Notes: a model not told the origin generated them from the letters alone. 64,000 nucleotides of DNA from Thioalkalivibrio sp. XN279 (GCF_011089885.1 NZ_JAANBD010000028.1:359971-423970); one strand, 5' to 3'. Counted from the first letter of the stretch, positions 34,644 to 43,791 are shown. Translations and numbers: made by a program.

Positions 34644-35547
34644 GCAGGCCACCGAAATACACGCCGACACAAAGCAGCAGCCCGTAGACGAACTGCAGCC
34701 GTGCAGTGTCGCCGAGCAGCGCGTTGAATCCGGGCCCGACCGGCTCCATGAGGAAACGCCGCACCAGCAGCATGGCCCAGGGCAGCACCAGCAGCGGCCA
34801 CAACCAGCCGCGTCCCCCGCCGAGCGCCAGCAGCGGCAGCACGGTGAACGGCAGCAACATCAGCAGGCCGTACTCCATGCGACTCACGCCGGGACCGAAC
34901 ACCACGGCGAACGTCCGTCGCCCGGCACGGCGGTCGTTGTCGCGATCGCGGTAATTGTTCACCACCAGCACCGCTGCCGCCGGCATGCCGAGCAGGCCGC
35001 CGGCGAGCAGGGCCACGGCGTCGAAGCGCCCGGCCTGGAGGTAATAGCTGCCGGCCACCGCCGCCAGGCCGAAGAACAGCCAGACGAACACCTCGCCCAG
35101 GGCCGAATAGGCGATCGGCCGCGCGCCGCCGCTGTAGCCCCAGGCACAGATGATCGAGGCGATGCCGATGGCCAGGATCGGCCAGCCGCCGACCCAGGCC
35201 AGCCACAGGCCGAGCAGGCCCGCCGCGGCGAAGGCGAGCACCGCGGCGCGCTTCACGGCGGCCGGGCTCAGCCAGCCCTCGGCGGTGGCGCGTCGCGGCC
35301 CCAGCCGGGTGCCCGGATCGTCGGCGCCGCGCTCGAAGTCGGCGACGTCGTTGTGCAGGTTGGTGCCGACCTGGATGAGCAGCGCGGCCAGGATGGTGAC
35401 GGCGAACACCGCCCAGGACACCCGGCCGCTGTCCTGCGCCGCCAGCGCAGTGCCGACCAGCACCGGCACCACCGCCACCCACAACGTGCGTGGACGGCTG
35501 GCATCCAGCCAGTGGCGCACAAGCCGTTGCGGCATCGCCTGCGTCAC
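34636..35547 (-). CDS. menA: 1,4-dihydroxy-2-naphthoate polyprenyltransferase
   Basis: A 303-residue membrane UbiA-type prenyltransferase attaching the isoprenoid tail to DHNA. The two Asp-rich substrate motifs are NLHNDVADFERG (about 64-75) and VVNNYRDRDNDRRAG, and about eight hydrophobic segments follow one another. The start MTQAMPQRLVRHWLDASRPRTL is the family opening. It lies 4 bp after menB and overlaps menC, so menB-menA-menC form one operon. Confidence 0.94.
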   Translation of the reverse strand: MTQAMPQRLVRHWLDASRPRTLWVAVVPVLVGTALAAQDSGRVSWAVFAVTILAALLIQVGTNLHNDVADFERGADDPGTRLGPRRATAEGWLSPAAVKRAAVLAFAAAGLLGLWLAWVGGWPILAIGIASIICAWGYSGGARPIAYSALGEVFVWLFFGLAAVAGSYYLQAGRFDAVALLAGGLLGMPAAAVLVVNNYRDRDNDRRAGRRTFAVVFGPGVSRMEYGLLMLLPFTVLPLLALGGGRGWLWPLLVLPWAMLLVRRFLMEPVGPGFNALLGDTARLQFVYGLLLCVGVYFGGLRV

Positions 35548-35551
35548 GCCT

Positions 35552-36373
35552 TCAGGGACGCCGCGGGAACTTGTCGAAATCGGGCTTGCGTTTCTCCAGG
35601 AAGGCGTCGCGGCCCTCCTGGCCCTCCGCCGTCATGTAGAACATGGCGGTGGCATTGCCGGCCAGCTCCTGGATGCCCGCCAGGCCGTCGGTGTCGGCAT
35701 TGAAGGCGCACTTGAGCATGCGTAGGGCCGTCGGCGACAGCTCCAGCATGCGCCGGCACCACGCCACCGTCTCCTCTTCCAGCCGCTCGAGCGGTACCAC
35801 CGTGTTCACGAGGCCCATGTCCAGCGCCTGCTGCGCATCGTACTGCCGGCACAGGAACCAGATCTCCTTGGCCTTCTTCATGCCCACGGTGCGCGCCAGC
35901 AGCCCGGCGCCCAGCCCGGCGTCGAAGCTGCCGACGATCGGCCCGGTCTGGCCGAAGCGTGCGTTCTCCGCCGCGATGCTCAGGTCGCAGACCAGGTGCA
36001 GCACGTGGCCGCCGCCGATGGCCCAGCCGGCCACCATGGCCACCACGGGCTTTGGCAGGCGCCGGATCTGCATCTGCAGGTCGAGCACGTTGAGGTGCTG
36101 CGTGCCGGTAGCGTCCTTGTAGCCGCCCTGCTCGCCACGCACGCGCTGGTCGCCGCCGGAACAAAAAGCCTTGCCGCCCTCGCCGGTGAGGATGATCACG
36201 CCGATCGAGGGGTCGTGGTGCGCGTGCGTGAAGGCGCGCTGCAGCTCCATCACGGTTTCCGGCCGGAAAGCGTTGTGCACTTCCGGGCGGTTGATGGAGA
36301 TGCGGGCGATGCCCTCGGCGTGCTGGTACAGCACGTCCTGGAAATCGAGCTCGGAAACAGTTGTCCAATCCAT
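35552..36373 (-). CDS. menB: 1,4-dihydroxy-2-naphthoyl-CoA synthase
   Basis: A 273-residue crotonase-fold enzyme closing the second ring of DHNA-CoA from o-succinylbenzoyl-CoA. The oxyanion motif [13 protein letters not shown] and [20 protein letters not shown] are characteristic, as is the [12 protein letters not shown] stretch and the end [14 protein letters not shown]. The ATG at 36373 was chosen: an earlier in-frame ATG at 36448 would run through the promoter region. First gene of the minus-strand men unit. Confidence 0.95.
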   Translation of the reverse strand: MDWTTVSELDFQDVLYQHAEGIARISINRPEVHNAFRPETVMELQRAFTHAHHDPSIGVIILTGEGGKAFCSGGDQRVRGEQGGYKDATGTQHLNVLDLQMQIRRLPKPVVAMVAGWAIGGGHVLHLVCDLSIAAENARFGQTGPIVGSFDAGLGAGLLARTVGMKKAKEIWFLCRQYDAQQALDMGLVNTVVPLERLEEETVAWCRRMLELSPTALRMLKCAFNADTDGLAGIQELAGNATAMFYMTAEGQEGRDAFLEKRKPDFDKFPRRP

Positions 36374-36404
36374 TTGCACACCGGCTGCTGGGCGAAAAAC
36401 GCAC

Positions 36405-36432
36405 ATTGTACTTGGGGCCGGCAGCCCGTCCA
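36405..36432 (-). promoter_or_regulatory. predicted sigma-70 promoter of menB-menA-menC
   Basis: On the minus strand, TGGACG (36427-36432) and TACAAT (36405-36410) are separated by 16 bp, about 30 bp before the menB ATG, in the 145-bp divergent men region. Good -10 and fair -35 match. Confidence 0.5.
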
Positions 36433-36481
36433 CCGGGTTCTGCCGCAAGGCGGGACGCTGCCGGGCGGCGCGGCCGTGCGT

Positions 36482-36489
36482 GCTACACT
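36482..36489 (+). promoter_or_regulatory. extended -10 element before menF
   Basis: GCTACACT preceded by T gives TGCTACACT (TGn plus a TACACT -10), 30 bp before the menF GTG. No -35 match is seen, which is acceptable for extended -10 promoters. Confidence 0.35.
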
Positions 36490-36518
36490 TTCGCGGTTCT
36501 GACAGACCGTTTTACACC

Positions 36519-37910
36519 GTGGATTCAACTCCGCTCGAGTCACACCCGCAACTGGCCTTCGTCGACGAGCTGCAGCGGCGGCTCGCCCGCGCCCTTGCGG
36601 GTGCGCCCGGCGCAGGGTTCCTCAGCCTCACCCTGCCGGTGCGCGACTTCCCCGGCAGCCCCGGCCTGCCGTCCGGCGAGCCCGCGGTATGGTGGGGCCG
36701 TCCCGGCGAGCAGCGCTTTCGCGCCGGCGCCGGGATCGCCTGGGAACGGCAGGCCGGGGGGCGGCAGCGCTTCGCGACACTGGCTGCCGCTTACCGGGCG
36801 CTGTGCGCGCAATGGCGCGCCATCGGCGTCGAGGGCGCCCGCGGGGCTCGCAGCGCCTTCCTCGGGTTCGCCTTCAGCCCGGATGCCGCCGGCGAGCCGC
36901 TGCCGAATGCCCTGCTCTCGGTGCCGCGGGTGGTTGTCGAGCGCCGCGGCACCGGCACCGTGATGCATTTCAACGGCGCCGCCAGCGAGGATCACGCGGC
37001 CCTGCTCATGGACTGGACGCGCACGGCGCGCCGGCTGGTGGCCGCCGCCTGGGCTGGCACGCCAGCCACGGACGCAGCGCCGCCCGGCCCGGTCGATGCA
37101 CGGCTCCCGGCGGGGGATCCCACCTGGCCCGAGCGGGTGCGCGAAGCGCTCGACGCCATCGACCGGCTGCCGCTGGAGAAGCTGGTGCTGAGCCGCAATG
37201 TCCACCTCTCGCTGGGCGCGGCCCCGGAACTCAACCGCGTGCTCGAGCGGCTCGCCGCGCGCTACCCGGAAGCGGCCGTGTTCGCCGTGCAGCGCGGTGA
37301 CGCCAGCCTAGTCGGCGCCTCGCCCGAGCGGCTGCTCGGACTGGAGCACGGCCTCGTAGTGGCGGACGCACTGGCCGGCTCGGCGCCGCGCGCCACCTGC
37401 GACGACGCCGACCAGCTGCTCGGCGGGCGCCTGCTCGGCGACCCCAAGGAACTGGCCGAGCACGAGGTGGTGGTGCGCGAAATCCTCGCGGCGCTGGAGC
37501 CCCTGTGCACCGCCGTGATGGCCTCTCATGCGCCCGCGCTGCTGCGGCTGCAGAACGTCCAGCATCTCGCCAGCCACGTGCACGGCCGGGTCAGGCCCGA
37601 GGTGGGCGTGTTCGAGCTGTTGCAGCGAATGCACCCCACGCCGGCGGTCGGCGGCGCGCCGCGCGGCGCGGCGCTGGACTGGCTGCGACAGCACGGCGAG
37701 GCGAATCGCGGCTGGTACACGGGCGGCGTCGGCTGGCTGGACGAGGCCGGCGGCGATGTTTGGGTCGCCCTGCGCTGCGCACTGCTCGAAGGGCGCGAGG
37801 CCTGCCTGTATGCCGGCGCCGGCATCGTGGCGGGCTCGGAACCCGACCAGGAATTACGCGAGACCGGCTGGAAGCTCCAGCCCATGCTCGAGGCCCTCGC
37901 GCTTGACTGA
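36519..37910 (+). CDS. menF: isochorismate synthase
   Basis: A 463-residue chorismate-utilising enzyme making isochorismate for menaquinone. The family core is present: IDRLPLEKLVLSRNVHL, FAVQRGDASLVGASPERLL, LAGSAPRATC, LGDPKELAEHEVVVREI, the HLASHVHGRV region, PTPAVGGAPRGAAL and YTGGVGWLDEAGGDVW near the end. The start is a GTG at 36519; the frame upstream is a shadow of menB. It overlaps menD by 8 bp. It could in principle feed a siderophore, but menD next door fixes the role. Confidence 0.94.
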   Translation: MDSTPLESHPQLAFVDELQRRLARALAGAPGAGFLSLTLPVRDFPGSPGLPSGEPAVWWGRPGEQRFRAGAGIAWERQAGGRQRFATLAAAYRALCAQWRAIGVEGARGARSAFLGFAFSPDAAGEPLPNALLSVPRVVVERRGTGTVMHFNGAASEDHAALLMDWTRTARRLVAAAWAGTPATDAAPPGPVDARLPAGDPTWPERVREALDAIDRLPLEKLVLSRNVHLSLGAAPELNRVLERLAARYPEAAVFAVQRGDASLVGASPERLLGLEHGLVVADALAGSAPRATCDDADQLLGGRLLGDPKELAEHEVVVREILAALEPLCTAVMASHAPALLRLQNVQHLASHVHGRVRPEVGVFELLQRMHPTPAVGGAPRGAALDWLRQHGEANRGWYTGGVGWLDEAGGDVWVALRCALLEGREACLYAGAGIVAGSEPDQELRETGWKLQPMLEALALD

Positions 37911-39609
37911 CCGACCCCAGCCCGACCGCGGCGGCGCAGCTTGGCGGCGCAGCGTGGCGTTGCTCGACGGGCTGGCTGGGACCGGGCTGCGTCACGTCGT
38001 GGTGTCGCCCGGTTCGCGTTCGACGCCCCTGGCGCTGGCTGCGGCCCGCTGCGAGGCCTTCACCCTCCATGTCATCGCCGACGAGCGCTCGGCGGCTTTT
38101 TTTGCGCTCGGCCTGGCCCGGGCCACCGGCGACCCTGCCGCGCTGATCGCAACCTCGGGCTCCGCACCGGCGCACTGGCTTCCCGCGGCAATCGAGGCCT
38201 GCGAGGACGAGCAACCACTGCTGTTGTTGAGCGCCGACCGCCCGCTGGAACTGCTCGATTGCGGCGCCAACCAGGCCACCGAGCAGGGCCGCCTGTTCGC
38301 GGCCCACGCGCGCGCCGTGCTGGCGCTGCCGGCCGATGCCGGCGATCAACATGCCCGGGATGTCGGACGGCGTGCAGCAGCCGCCTGCCGCTGGCCCCGT
38401 CCCGGCCCGGTGCACGTCAACGTCGCGCTGCGCGAGCCGCTGGTGCCCGCGGATCCGGCGGCCTGCGCAGCCTGGTCGCCCGGCCCTGCAGCGGTCCAGG
38501 TCCCGGCCAAGGTCACGCCCTCGCTGCCCGCGCTGGCCGGCTGGGCGGCGCGGCTGCGCGGGCGCACCGGCGCCATCCTGGTGGGCCGGCTCGCGCCCTC
38601 GGACCCGGCCGCGGAGGCCGCGGTCGACCTGGCGCAGGCGCTGGACTGCCCGCTCATCGCCGATCCGCTCTCCGGCCTGCGGCATGGGGGTCATCCCGGG
38701 GCGCGCGTGATCTGCACCGCAGACGCCTTCCTGCGCCACCCGCAGGCGCCGGTGCCCGACTGGCTCATCCGCGTCGGCAAGCCGCCGGTGTCGCGCTGCG
38801 TCGAGGAGTGGGCGGCACGCTGCGGCGATATCCTGCTACTGGGCGGCCACATCGCCTGGACGGATCCGTTGCGGGCTGCAGCCCGGGTCGTGCTGGGGGA
38901 CCCGGCCGCGAGCCTGGCGGCGCTGGCTGCGGTGGCGCGACGAGCCGAGCTGCAGGCTGCGCCGTGGGATGCACTCGACCGCCTGGACGCGGCGGCACGC
39001 GCAGCGCTGGCCGGTCTCGAGGCGCCCCCGGCCGAAGCCGCGCTGGTGCGTGCAGCGGCGGCCGCTGCCGGCAGCCGGGCGCCGCTGTTCGTCTCCAACT
39101 CTCTCGTGGTGCGCGACTTCGACAGCTTCCTGGACCGGGACGGGGAGGCGCTCGCCCTGCACGCCAACCGCGGCGTCAGCGGCATCGACGGCAATCTCTC
39201 CACCGCGGCCGGCATCGCGGCGGGTAGCGGCCGCGACACCCTCGCCGTGCTGGGGGACCTGGCGTTGTTCCACGACCTGAACGCACTTGCGCTCCTGCGC
39301 GACGTGCCGGTGGTGGCCGTGGTGATCAATAACGGCGGCGGCGCGATTTTCGGCCAGCTCTCGCAGGCGGGACTGCCCGAGTTCGAGCGGCTCTGGCTGA
39401 CGCCGCCCGGACTCTCTGCGGAACGGGCCGCGGCGCTGTTCGACCTGCCTTATGCCAGGCTGGACACGGCAGCCGATCCGGAAGCCAGGTTGCGCGACGC
39501 CCTCGCGGCCGGGCGCGGGACGCTGCTCGAATACGTCGTCGATCGGGCCGCAAGCCATGCCGGGCGCAAGGCCTGGTGGGACGCCCTCGCCGGCGCGGGC
39601 ACGGCATGA
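37903..39609 (+). CDS. menD: SEPHCHC synthase MenD
   Basis: A 568-residue thiamine diphosphate enzyme that adds a succinyl-semialdehyde unit from 2-oxoglutarate to isochorismate. The N terminus has VVVSPGSRSTPLALAAA and DERSAAFFALGLAR; the ThDP/Mg site is in VSGIDGNLSTAAGIA and VLGDLALFHDLNAL with INNGGGAIFGQL. The start is inferred as a TTG at 37903 overlapping the menF stop (TTGACTGA), giving the usual N-terminal length. It is followed 31 bp later by a hotdog thioesterase gene. Confidence 0.94.
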   Translation: MTDRPQPDRGGAAWRRSVALLDGLAGTGLRHVVVSPGSRSTPLALAAARCEAFTLHVIADERSAAFFALGLARATGDPAALIATSGSAPAHWLPAAIEACEDEQPLLLLSADRPLELLDCGANQATEQGRLFAAHARAVLALPADAGDQHARDVGRRAAAACRWPRPGPVHVNVALREPLVPADPAACAAWSPGPAAVQVPAKVTPSLPALAGWAARLRGRTGAILVGRLAPSDPAAEAAVDLAQALDCPLIADPLSGLRHGGHPGARVICTADAFLRHPQAPVPDWLIRVGKPPVSRCVEEWAARCGDILLLGGHIAWTDPLRAAARVVLGDPAASLAALAAVARRAELQAAPWDALDRLDAAARAALAGLEAPPAEAALVRAAAAAAGSRAPLFVSNSLVVRDFDSFLDRDGEALALHANRGVSGIDGNLSTAAGIAAGSGRDTLAVLGDLALFHDLNALALLRDVPVVAVVINNGGGAIFGQLSQAGLPEFERLWLTPPGLSAERAAALFDLPYARLDTAADPEARLRDALAAGRGTLLEYVVDRAASHAGRKAWWDALAGAGTA

Positions 39610-39640
39610 CGGGCATCCAGGACAACAGGGAGAAACACCA

Positions 39641-40051
39641 GTGAAACCCCGCAGTGAACAGCCGGCCATTCGCATGATGATGATGCCGAAGGACACCAAT
39701 GCGCTGGGCTCGATTTTCGGCGGCGTCATCCTCTCCCTGATCGACCAGGCCGCATTCGTCGAGGCCAGCCGCCAGGCCTCGCGCAAGTTCGTCACCATCG
39801 CCATGGACAAGGTGGAATTTCACAAGCCGGTGAAGATGGGCGACATCGTCAGCCTGTGGGCCGACACCATCCACATCGGCCGCAGCTCGATCCGCGTGCG
39901 GGTCGACGTGCTGGCGCGCTCGCGCTCCATCGACGAAGAGGTCCGGGTCACCAGCGCCGAGGTCACCATGGTGGCCATCGACGCGCACGGCCAGCCGACG
40001 CCCATCCACATCGACGACCCGGACGCGCCGGCCACGGCAAATCCGCGCTGA
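39641..40051 (+). CDS. YciA/ACOT-type hotdog acyl-CoA thioesterase, candidate MenI
   Basis: A 136-residue hotdog-fold thioesterase. MMMPKDTNALGSIFGGVIL holds the Asn and the Asp follows in SLIDQAAFVEA, typical of the ACOT/YciA group, and MDKVEFHKPVKMGDIVSLWA is the second family block. The start is a GTG at 39641 after an AGGGAG site. Because it directly follows menD and the locus lacks an obvious DHNA-CoA thioesterase, I infer it may hydrolyse DHNA-CoA, the missing MenI step; the family is normally broad in substrate, so this is uncertain. Confidence 0.88.
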   Translation: MKPRSEQPAIRMMMMPKDTNALGSIFGGVILSLIDQAAFVEASRQASRKFVTIAMDKVEFHKPVKMGDIVSLWADTIHIGRSSIRVRVDVLARSRSIDEEVRVTSAEVTMVAIDAHGQPTPIHIDDPDAPATANPR

Positions 40052-40067
40052 CGGTCGGCCGGAGAAG

Positions 40068-41165
40068 CTACGCGCCGAGCAGCCGCGCGGTTTCGCGCGC
40101 GATCTGCAGCGCCTCGTCGGCGGCGACCACCAGCACTGTCGCGCGACTGTCGTGCGCCTGCACCTGGGCCGGCAGCGGCCCGGCCTCGGCATTGCGCGCC
40201 GCATCGAGGCGCACGCCCATCACTTCCAGGCCGGCGCAGATGCGCGCCCGCACGTCCGCGCGGTGCTCGCCGATCCCGCCGGTGAACACCAGCGCATCCA
40301 GCCGGCCCAGCGTCGCGGCCAGCGCGCCCACGTGCCGCCGCGCCCGATGGCAGAACACCTCCAGCGCGAGCACCGCGCGCTCGTCGCCCGCCTCGGCGCG
40401 CCGCCCGATCTCGCGCATGTCGCTGTCGCCGCACAGGGCCAGCAGCCCGCTCTCCGCGTGCAGCAGCCGGTCGATCTCAGCCGGCGCCAGCCCCGCCTCG
40501 CGGGCCAGGTAGCCCGGCACGGCGGGATCCAGGTCGCCGCAGCGCGTGCCCATCACCAGGCCTTCCAGCGTCGACATGCCCATCGAAGTATCGATGCTGC
40601 GCCCGTTCTGCACCGCGGTGGCGCTGGCGCCGTTACCGAGGTGCAGCACCACCAGCGCAAGGTCACCCGGCTCGCGGCCGAGGCAACGTGCCGCAGTTTC
40701 CGCCGCGTAGCGCACCGAACTGCCATGGAAGCCGTAGCGACGCACGCCGTAATCTCGCCACCAGGTCTCGGGCACGGCGTAGCGCCAGGCATGTTCCGGG
40801 ATGGACTGGTGGAAAGCGGTGTCGAACACCGCCACCTGCGGCGCGTGCGGGAAGGCCGCCATGGCCGCCTCGATGCCGGCCAGGTTGGCAGGGTTGTGCA
40901 GCGGCGCCAGGGGCACCAGGCCGCGGATGCGCGCCAGCACCGCGTCGTCGATGCGCACGGCTGCGCTGAACTCGGTCCCGCCGTGGGCCACGCGATGGGC
41001 CACGGCGTCCGGCGATCCGTGCTGCGTGAGCTGGGCGATCAGCCCGGGCGCGTCGGGCGTGCCCGCATGCTCGATCATGCCTGCGGCCAGGGCTTTTTCC
41101 GCGGGCATGTCGTAATAGCCGAACTTCAGCGTCGAGCTGCCGGCGTTGAGCACCAGCACCCTCAC
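40068..41165 (-). CDS. ackA: acetate kinase
   Basis: AckA makes ATP and acetate from acetyl phosphate and ADP (reversible). The 365-residue protein has the opening VLVLNAGSSTLKFGYYD, RRYGFHGSSVRY, VVLHLGNGASATAV, GTRCGDLDPAVPG and FTGGIGEHRADVR, all the conserved acetokinase blocks. It is about 30 residues shorter than E. coli AckA. The start is a GTG at 41165 overlapping the pta stop (GTGA), so pta-ackA is one coupled operon. Confidence 0.95.
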   Translation of the reverse strand: MRVLVLNAGSSTLKFGYYDMPAEKALAAGMIEHAGTPDAPGLIAQLTQHGSPDAVAHRVAHGGTEFSAAVRIDDAVLARIRGLVPLAPLHNPANLAGIEAAMAAFPHAPQVAVFDTAFHQSIPEHAWRYAVPETWWRDYGVRRYGFHGSSVRYAAETAARCLGREPGDLALVVLHLGNGASATAVQNGRSIDTSMGMSTLEGLVMGTRCGDLDPAVPGYLAREAGLAPAEIDRLLHAESGLLALCGDSDMREIGRRAEAGDERAVLALEVFCHRARRHVGALAATLGRLDALVFTGGIGEHRADVRARICAGLEVMGVRLDAARNAEAGPLPAQVQAHDSRATVLVVAADEALQIARETARLLGA

Positions 41166-43255
41166 CGCGAGAACTCCTGCGCCTGGACTGCGGTGATGGC
41201 CACGGTCTTCACGATGTCGCCGATGCTGGCACCGCGTGAAAGATCGTTCACCGGCTTGTTGAGGCCCTGCAGCACGGGCCCGACCACGATCGCGCCGCCC
41301 GAACGCTGCACCGCCTTGTAAGCGTTGTTGCCCGAGTTCAGGTCCGGGAACACCAGCACCGTGGCGCGGCCGGCCACCTCGCTGCCCGGAATCTTGGTGC
41401 GGGCCACGGTCGCGTCGACCGCAGCGTCGTACTGGATCGGTCCTTCCACCGGCAGGTCCGGCCGGCGCTCGCGCACCAGCGCCGTGGCCGCGCGCACCCG
41501 CTCGACCTCGGCACCGGTGCCCGACTCCCCGGTCGAATAGGACAGCATGGCGATGCGCGGCTCGATACCGAACATGCGCGCGGTCTCCGCGGAGCTGATG
41601 GCGATGTCGGCGAGCTCCTCGGTCGTCGGCTCCGGCACCACCGCGCAGTCGGCGTAGACCAGCACGCGGTCGCGCATGCACATGAACAGCACGCTGGAGG
41701 CGATGCAGACCTCGGGCCGCGTGCGGATGAACTCGAACGCCGGCCGGATGGTATGGGCCGTGGTCGTGACGGCGCCGGAGACCATGCCGTCGACGTCACC
41801 CAGGTGGACCATCATGGTGCCGAAGTAACTGCGATCGCGCATCATGTCGAGCGCACGCTCCGCCGTGACGCCACGATGCTGGCGCAAGCGGTGCAACTCG
41901 GCCGCGTAACGCTCGAGCCGGTCCGAGTGCGCCGGGTCGATGATCTCCACGTCCTCGAGGTCCAGCGCCAGCGCCGAGATGCGCCGGCGGATCAGCGTCC
42001 GGTCGCCGAGCAGGACCAGCTCCACCGCGCCGCGCTTGAGGAGGATGTCGGCGGCGCGCAGGATGCGCTCCTCCTCGCCTTCGGGGAGCACGATGCGCTT
42101 GCGGTCGCTGGCCGCGCGACGCATCAGTTCGTACTCGAACATCAGCGGCGTCATGCGGGCGGGACGTTTCAGGTCGATGCGCGCCTCCAGCGTCTCCACC
42201 GACACTCCGGCCTCGAACAGGCCCAGCGCGCGCGCCACCTTGGACTCGTCCTCCGCCTTCAGCCAGGCGCGCACCTCGTGCACGCGCGTCGCCGTCTCGT
42301 AGGTCTCCTCGGTCACGGCGAGCACCGGCAGCGACTCGTCCGACAGGCCGCTGACGAGGTCGCGGATCTGCAGCGTGGGTTCCAGCCCGCCGGTGAGGAC
42401 GATGCCGGCCAGGCCGCTGCCCGCGGTGGAGCGGTTGGCGACGAAGCTGCCGAGCAGGATGTCGGCACGGTCGCCGGCCGAAATTACCAGCGAGCCCGGC
42501 TCCAGGCGCGCGAGAAAATGCGACAGCTCCATGGCAGCCACGCGCACCCGCGTGATGTCGCGCCGCAGGGACTCGGGCGAGCCGTGCAGCAGCCGGGCGC
42601 CCAGCGCCCGGGCCACGTCATCCACCGTCGGCCGCGCCAGCGCCGGATCCTCCGGCACCACGAACAGCGGTTCGCCGTTGGCCTGCGCGGTCGCCAGCTC
42701 GGCGCGCAGCGCCCCGAGATCCTGCGCGTCGGCGCGATTGACGATGGTCGCGGCGACGTCGCAGCCGCGCGCCTGGAACACCTCGCGCGCCACCTTTATG
42801 GCGTTGTGGATCTCGTCCGCAGTGCGCCCGCGGCCGCTGATCACGGGGAGGATCGGCGCGCCCAGGTTCTTCGCCACGGCGGCGTTGAAATCGAACTCGA
42901 AGGCGGACGAGACTCCGGTGTAGTCGGTGCCCTCGCACAGCACGAAATCGCACTGCGCCTCCAGCGCCTTGTAGCGTTCCAGGATGACCTTCAGCACCTC
43001 GTCATGGCGCCCCGCGGCCAGTTCACGCTGCGCCTGCTCGTGCGTGAACGCGTACACGGCGCTCACGCCGATCTCGAGGCCGTAGCGCCCGGCGATCAGC
43101 GCCATGTCGTTGTCAGGCGCGTCGGCGGACGCGACCACGGGCCGGAAGAATCCCAGCCGCGCCCGACGGCGTGACAACAGTTCCATCACGCCGAGCGCAA
43201 CCAGCGATTTGCCGCTCATGGGCTCGGTGGCCGCGATATACAGGTTGTCCGCCAT
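41162..43255 (-). CDS. pta: phosphate acetyltransferase (long form)
   Basis: Pta interconverts acetyl-CoA and acetyl phosphate. The 697-residue long form has an N-terminal P-loop-like region (YIAATEPMSGKSLVALGVM), a DRTGG-type regulatory domain, and the C-terminal catalytic PTA domain (RIVLPEGEEERILRAADIL, AHTIRPAFEFIRTRPEVCIASS, VLVFPDLNSGNNAYKAVQR). The ATG at 43255 was chosen; the open frame runs on upstream through the hairpin region but without family similarity. Confidence 0.95.
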   Translation of the reverse strand: MADNLYIAATEPMSGKSLVALGVMELLSRRRARLGFFRPVVASADAPDNDMALIAGRYGLEIGVSAVYAFTHEQAQRELAAGRHDEVLKVILERYKALEAQCDFVLCEGTDYTGVSSAFEFDFNAAVAKNLGAPILPVISGRGRTADEIHNAIKVAREVFQARGCDVAATIVNRADAQDLGALRAELATAQANGEPLFVVPEDPALARPTVDDVARALGARLLHGSPESLRRDITRVRVAAMELSHFLARLEPGSLVISAGDRADILLGSFVANRSTAGSGLAGIVLTGGLEPTLQIRDLVSGLSDESLPVLAVTEETYETATRVHEVRAWLKAEDESKVARALGLFEAGVSVETLEARIDLKRPARMTPLMFEYELMRRAASDRKRIVLPEGEEERILRAADILLKRGAVELVLLGDRTLIRRRISALALDLEDVEIIDPAHSDRLERYAAELHRLRQHRGVTAERALDMMRDRSYFGTMMVHLGDVDGMVSGAVTTTAHTIRPAFEFIRTRPEVCIASSVLFMCMRDRVLVYADCAVVPEPTTEELADIAISSAETARMFGIEPRIAMLSYSTGESGTGAEVERVRAATALVRERRPDLPVEGPIQYDAAVDATVARTKIPGSEVAGRATVLVFPDLNSGNNAYKAVQRSGGAIVVGPVLQGLNKPVNDLSRGASIGDIVKTVAITAVQAQEFSR

Positions 43256-43370
43256 GCGCCTAGCATGACGCGCTGCGGCAGGCGCGGCAATCGCGGGATG
43301 CCGCGATGGCGGCCCGCCCTGCCCTGCCTCCGGCCTTGCGCCTTCATCCAGGCGGGCGCTTCCCCTGGCC

Positions 43371-43446
43371 GCGGCCGGGCCATTGCATGGTCCTTCTCGC
43401 TTGGAAGTCTTATGCCGCTCGAAGGACCATGCAATGCCCAGGCCGC
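43371..43446 (+). repeat. hairpin element copy 1 (26-bp arms, 24-base loop)
   Basis: Arms 43371-43396 and 43421-43446 are inverted copies with two mismatches; the inner stem reads attgcatggtcctt. The loop (43397-43420) is 24 bases and contains cttggaagtcttatgccgct. Read against copy 2 on the opposite strand, 22 of 24 loop bases agree while the inner stem differs but stays paired. Confidence 0.85.
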
Positions 43447-43665
43447 TACTCATGTGATGCCCGCTGCGTTGCCGGCGCAAGGTCGCGGGGGATGGCGGTG
43501 TTGGCGGGCCAGCCCGTGCGGCAAGCCGCGTTTAGCTCGGTGAGTCAGAACGGCGACCCGAGCCAGACATCGTCACACCCGTCACGGGCCTGCCACCGAA
43601 CCATCCCGTTTCCGACAGCGACCTGGCCAGCGTGCGCTACGGGGTCAGACCCCCTTACCGGGACA

Positions 43666-43739
43666 GCGGCTGGGTATGACAGGGTCCTGCGAGCGGCATA
43701 AGAATTCCAAGTGAGCAGGGCCCTGTCATGCCCAGCCGC
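43666..43739 (-). repeat. hairpin element copy 2 (25-bp arms, 24-base loop), opposite orientation
   Basis: Arms 43666-43690 and 43715-43739 pair over all 25 positions if the two C/T differences are counted as G-U wobble. The inner stem reads atgacagggccctg on the minus strand, unlike copy 1, but the outer stem gcggcygggc and the 24-base loop (43691-43714) match copy 1. Confidence 0.85.
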
Positions 43740-43791
43740 GGACAGGTCTTAAGGGGCCGGGGCCGGGGTCGGAGCAGCGGCCCGGGGCCGG

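Larger units (their letters stand above)
43256..43791. other. gene-free stretch between pta and nikO holding two large hairpins
   Basis: These 536 bp separate the pta start from the nikO end. I find no credible gene. They hold two hairpin elements of about 75 bp in opposite orientation (43371-43446 and 43666-43739) and a short palindrome ggggtcagacccc (43641-43653). The other reading frames here are unsupported. Confidence 0.75.

Noticed and set aside
43256..43480. N-terminal extension of pta upstream of 43255
   Set aside because: The frame is open but runs through hairpin copy 1 and is not like any Pta N terminus; the ATG at 43255 starts the conserved YIAATEPMSGKS.
43371..43739. Integron attC site interpretation of the hairpins
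   Set aside because: The conserved RYYYAAC/GTTRRRY core sites were not found and there is no integrase or gene cassette.
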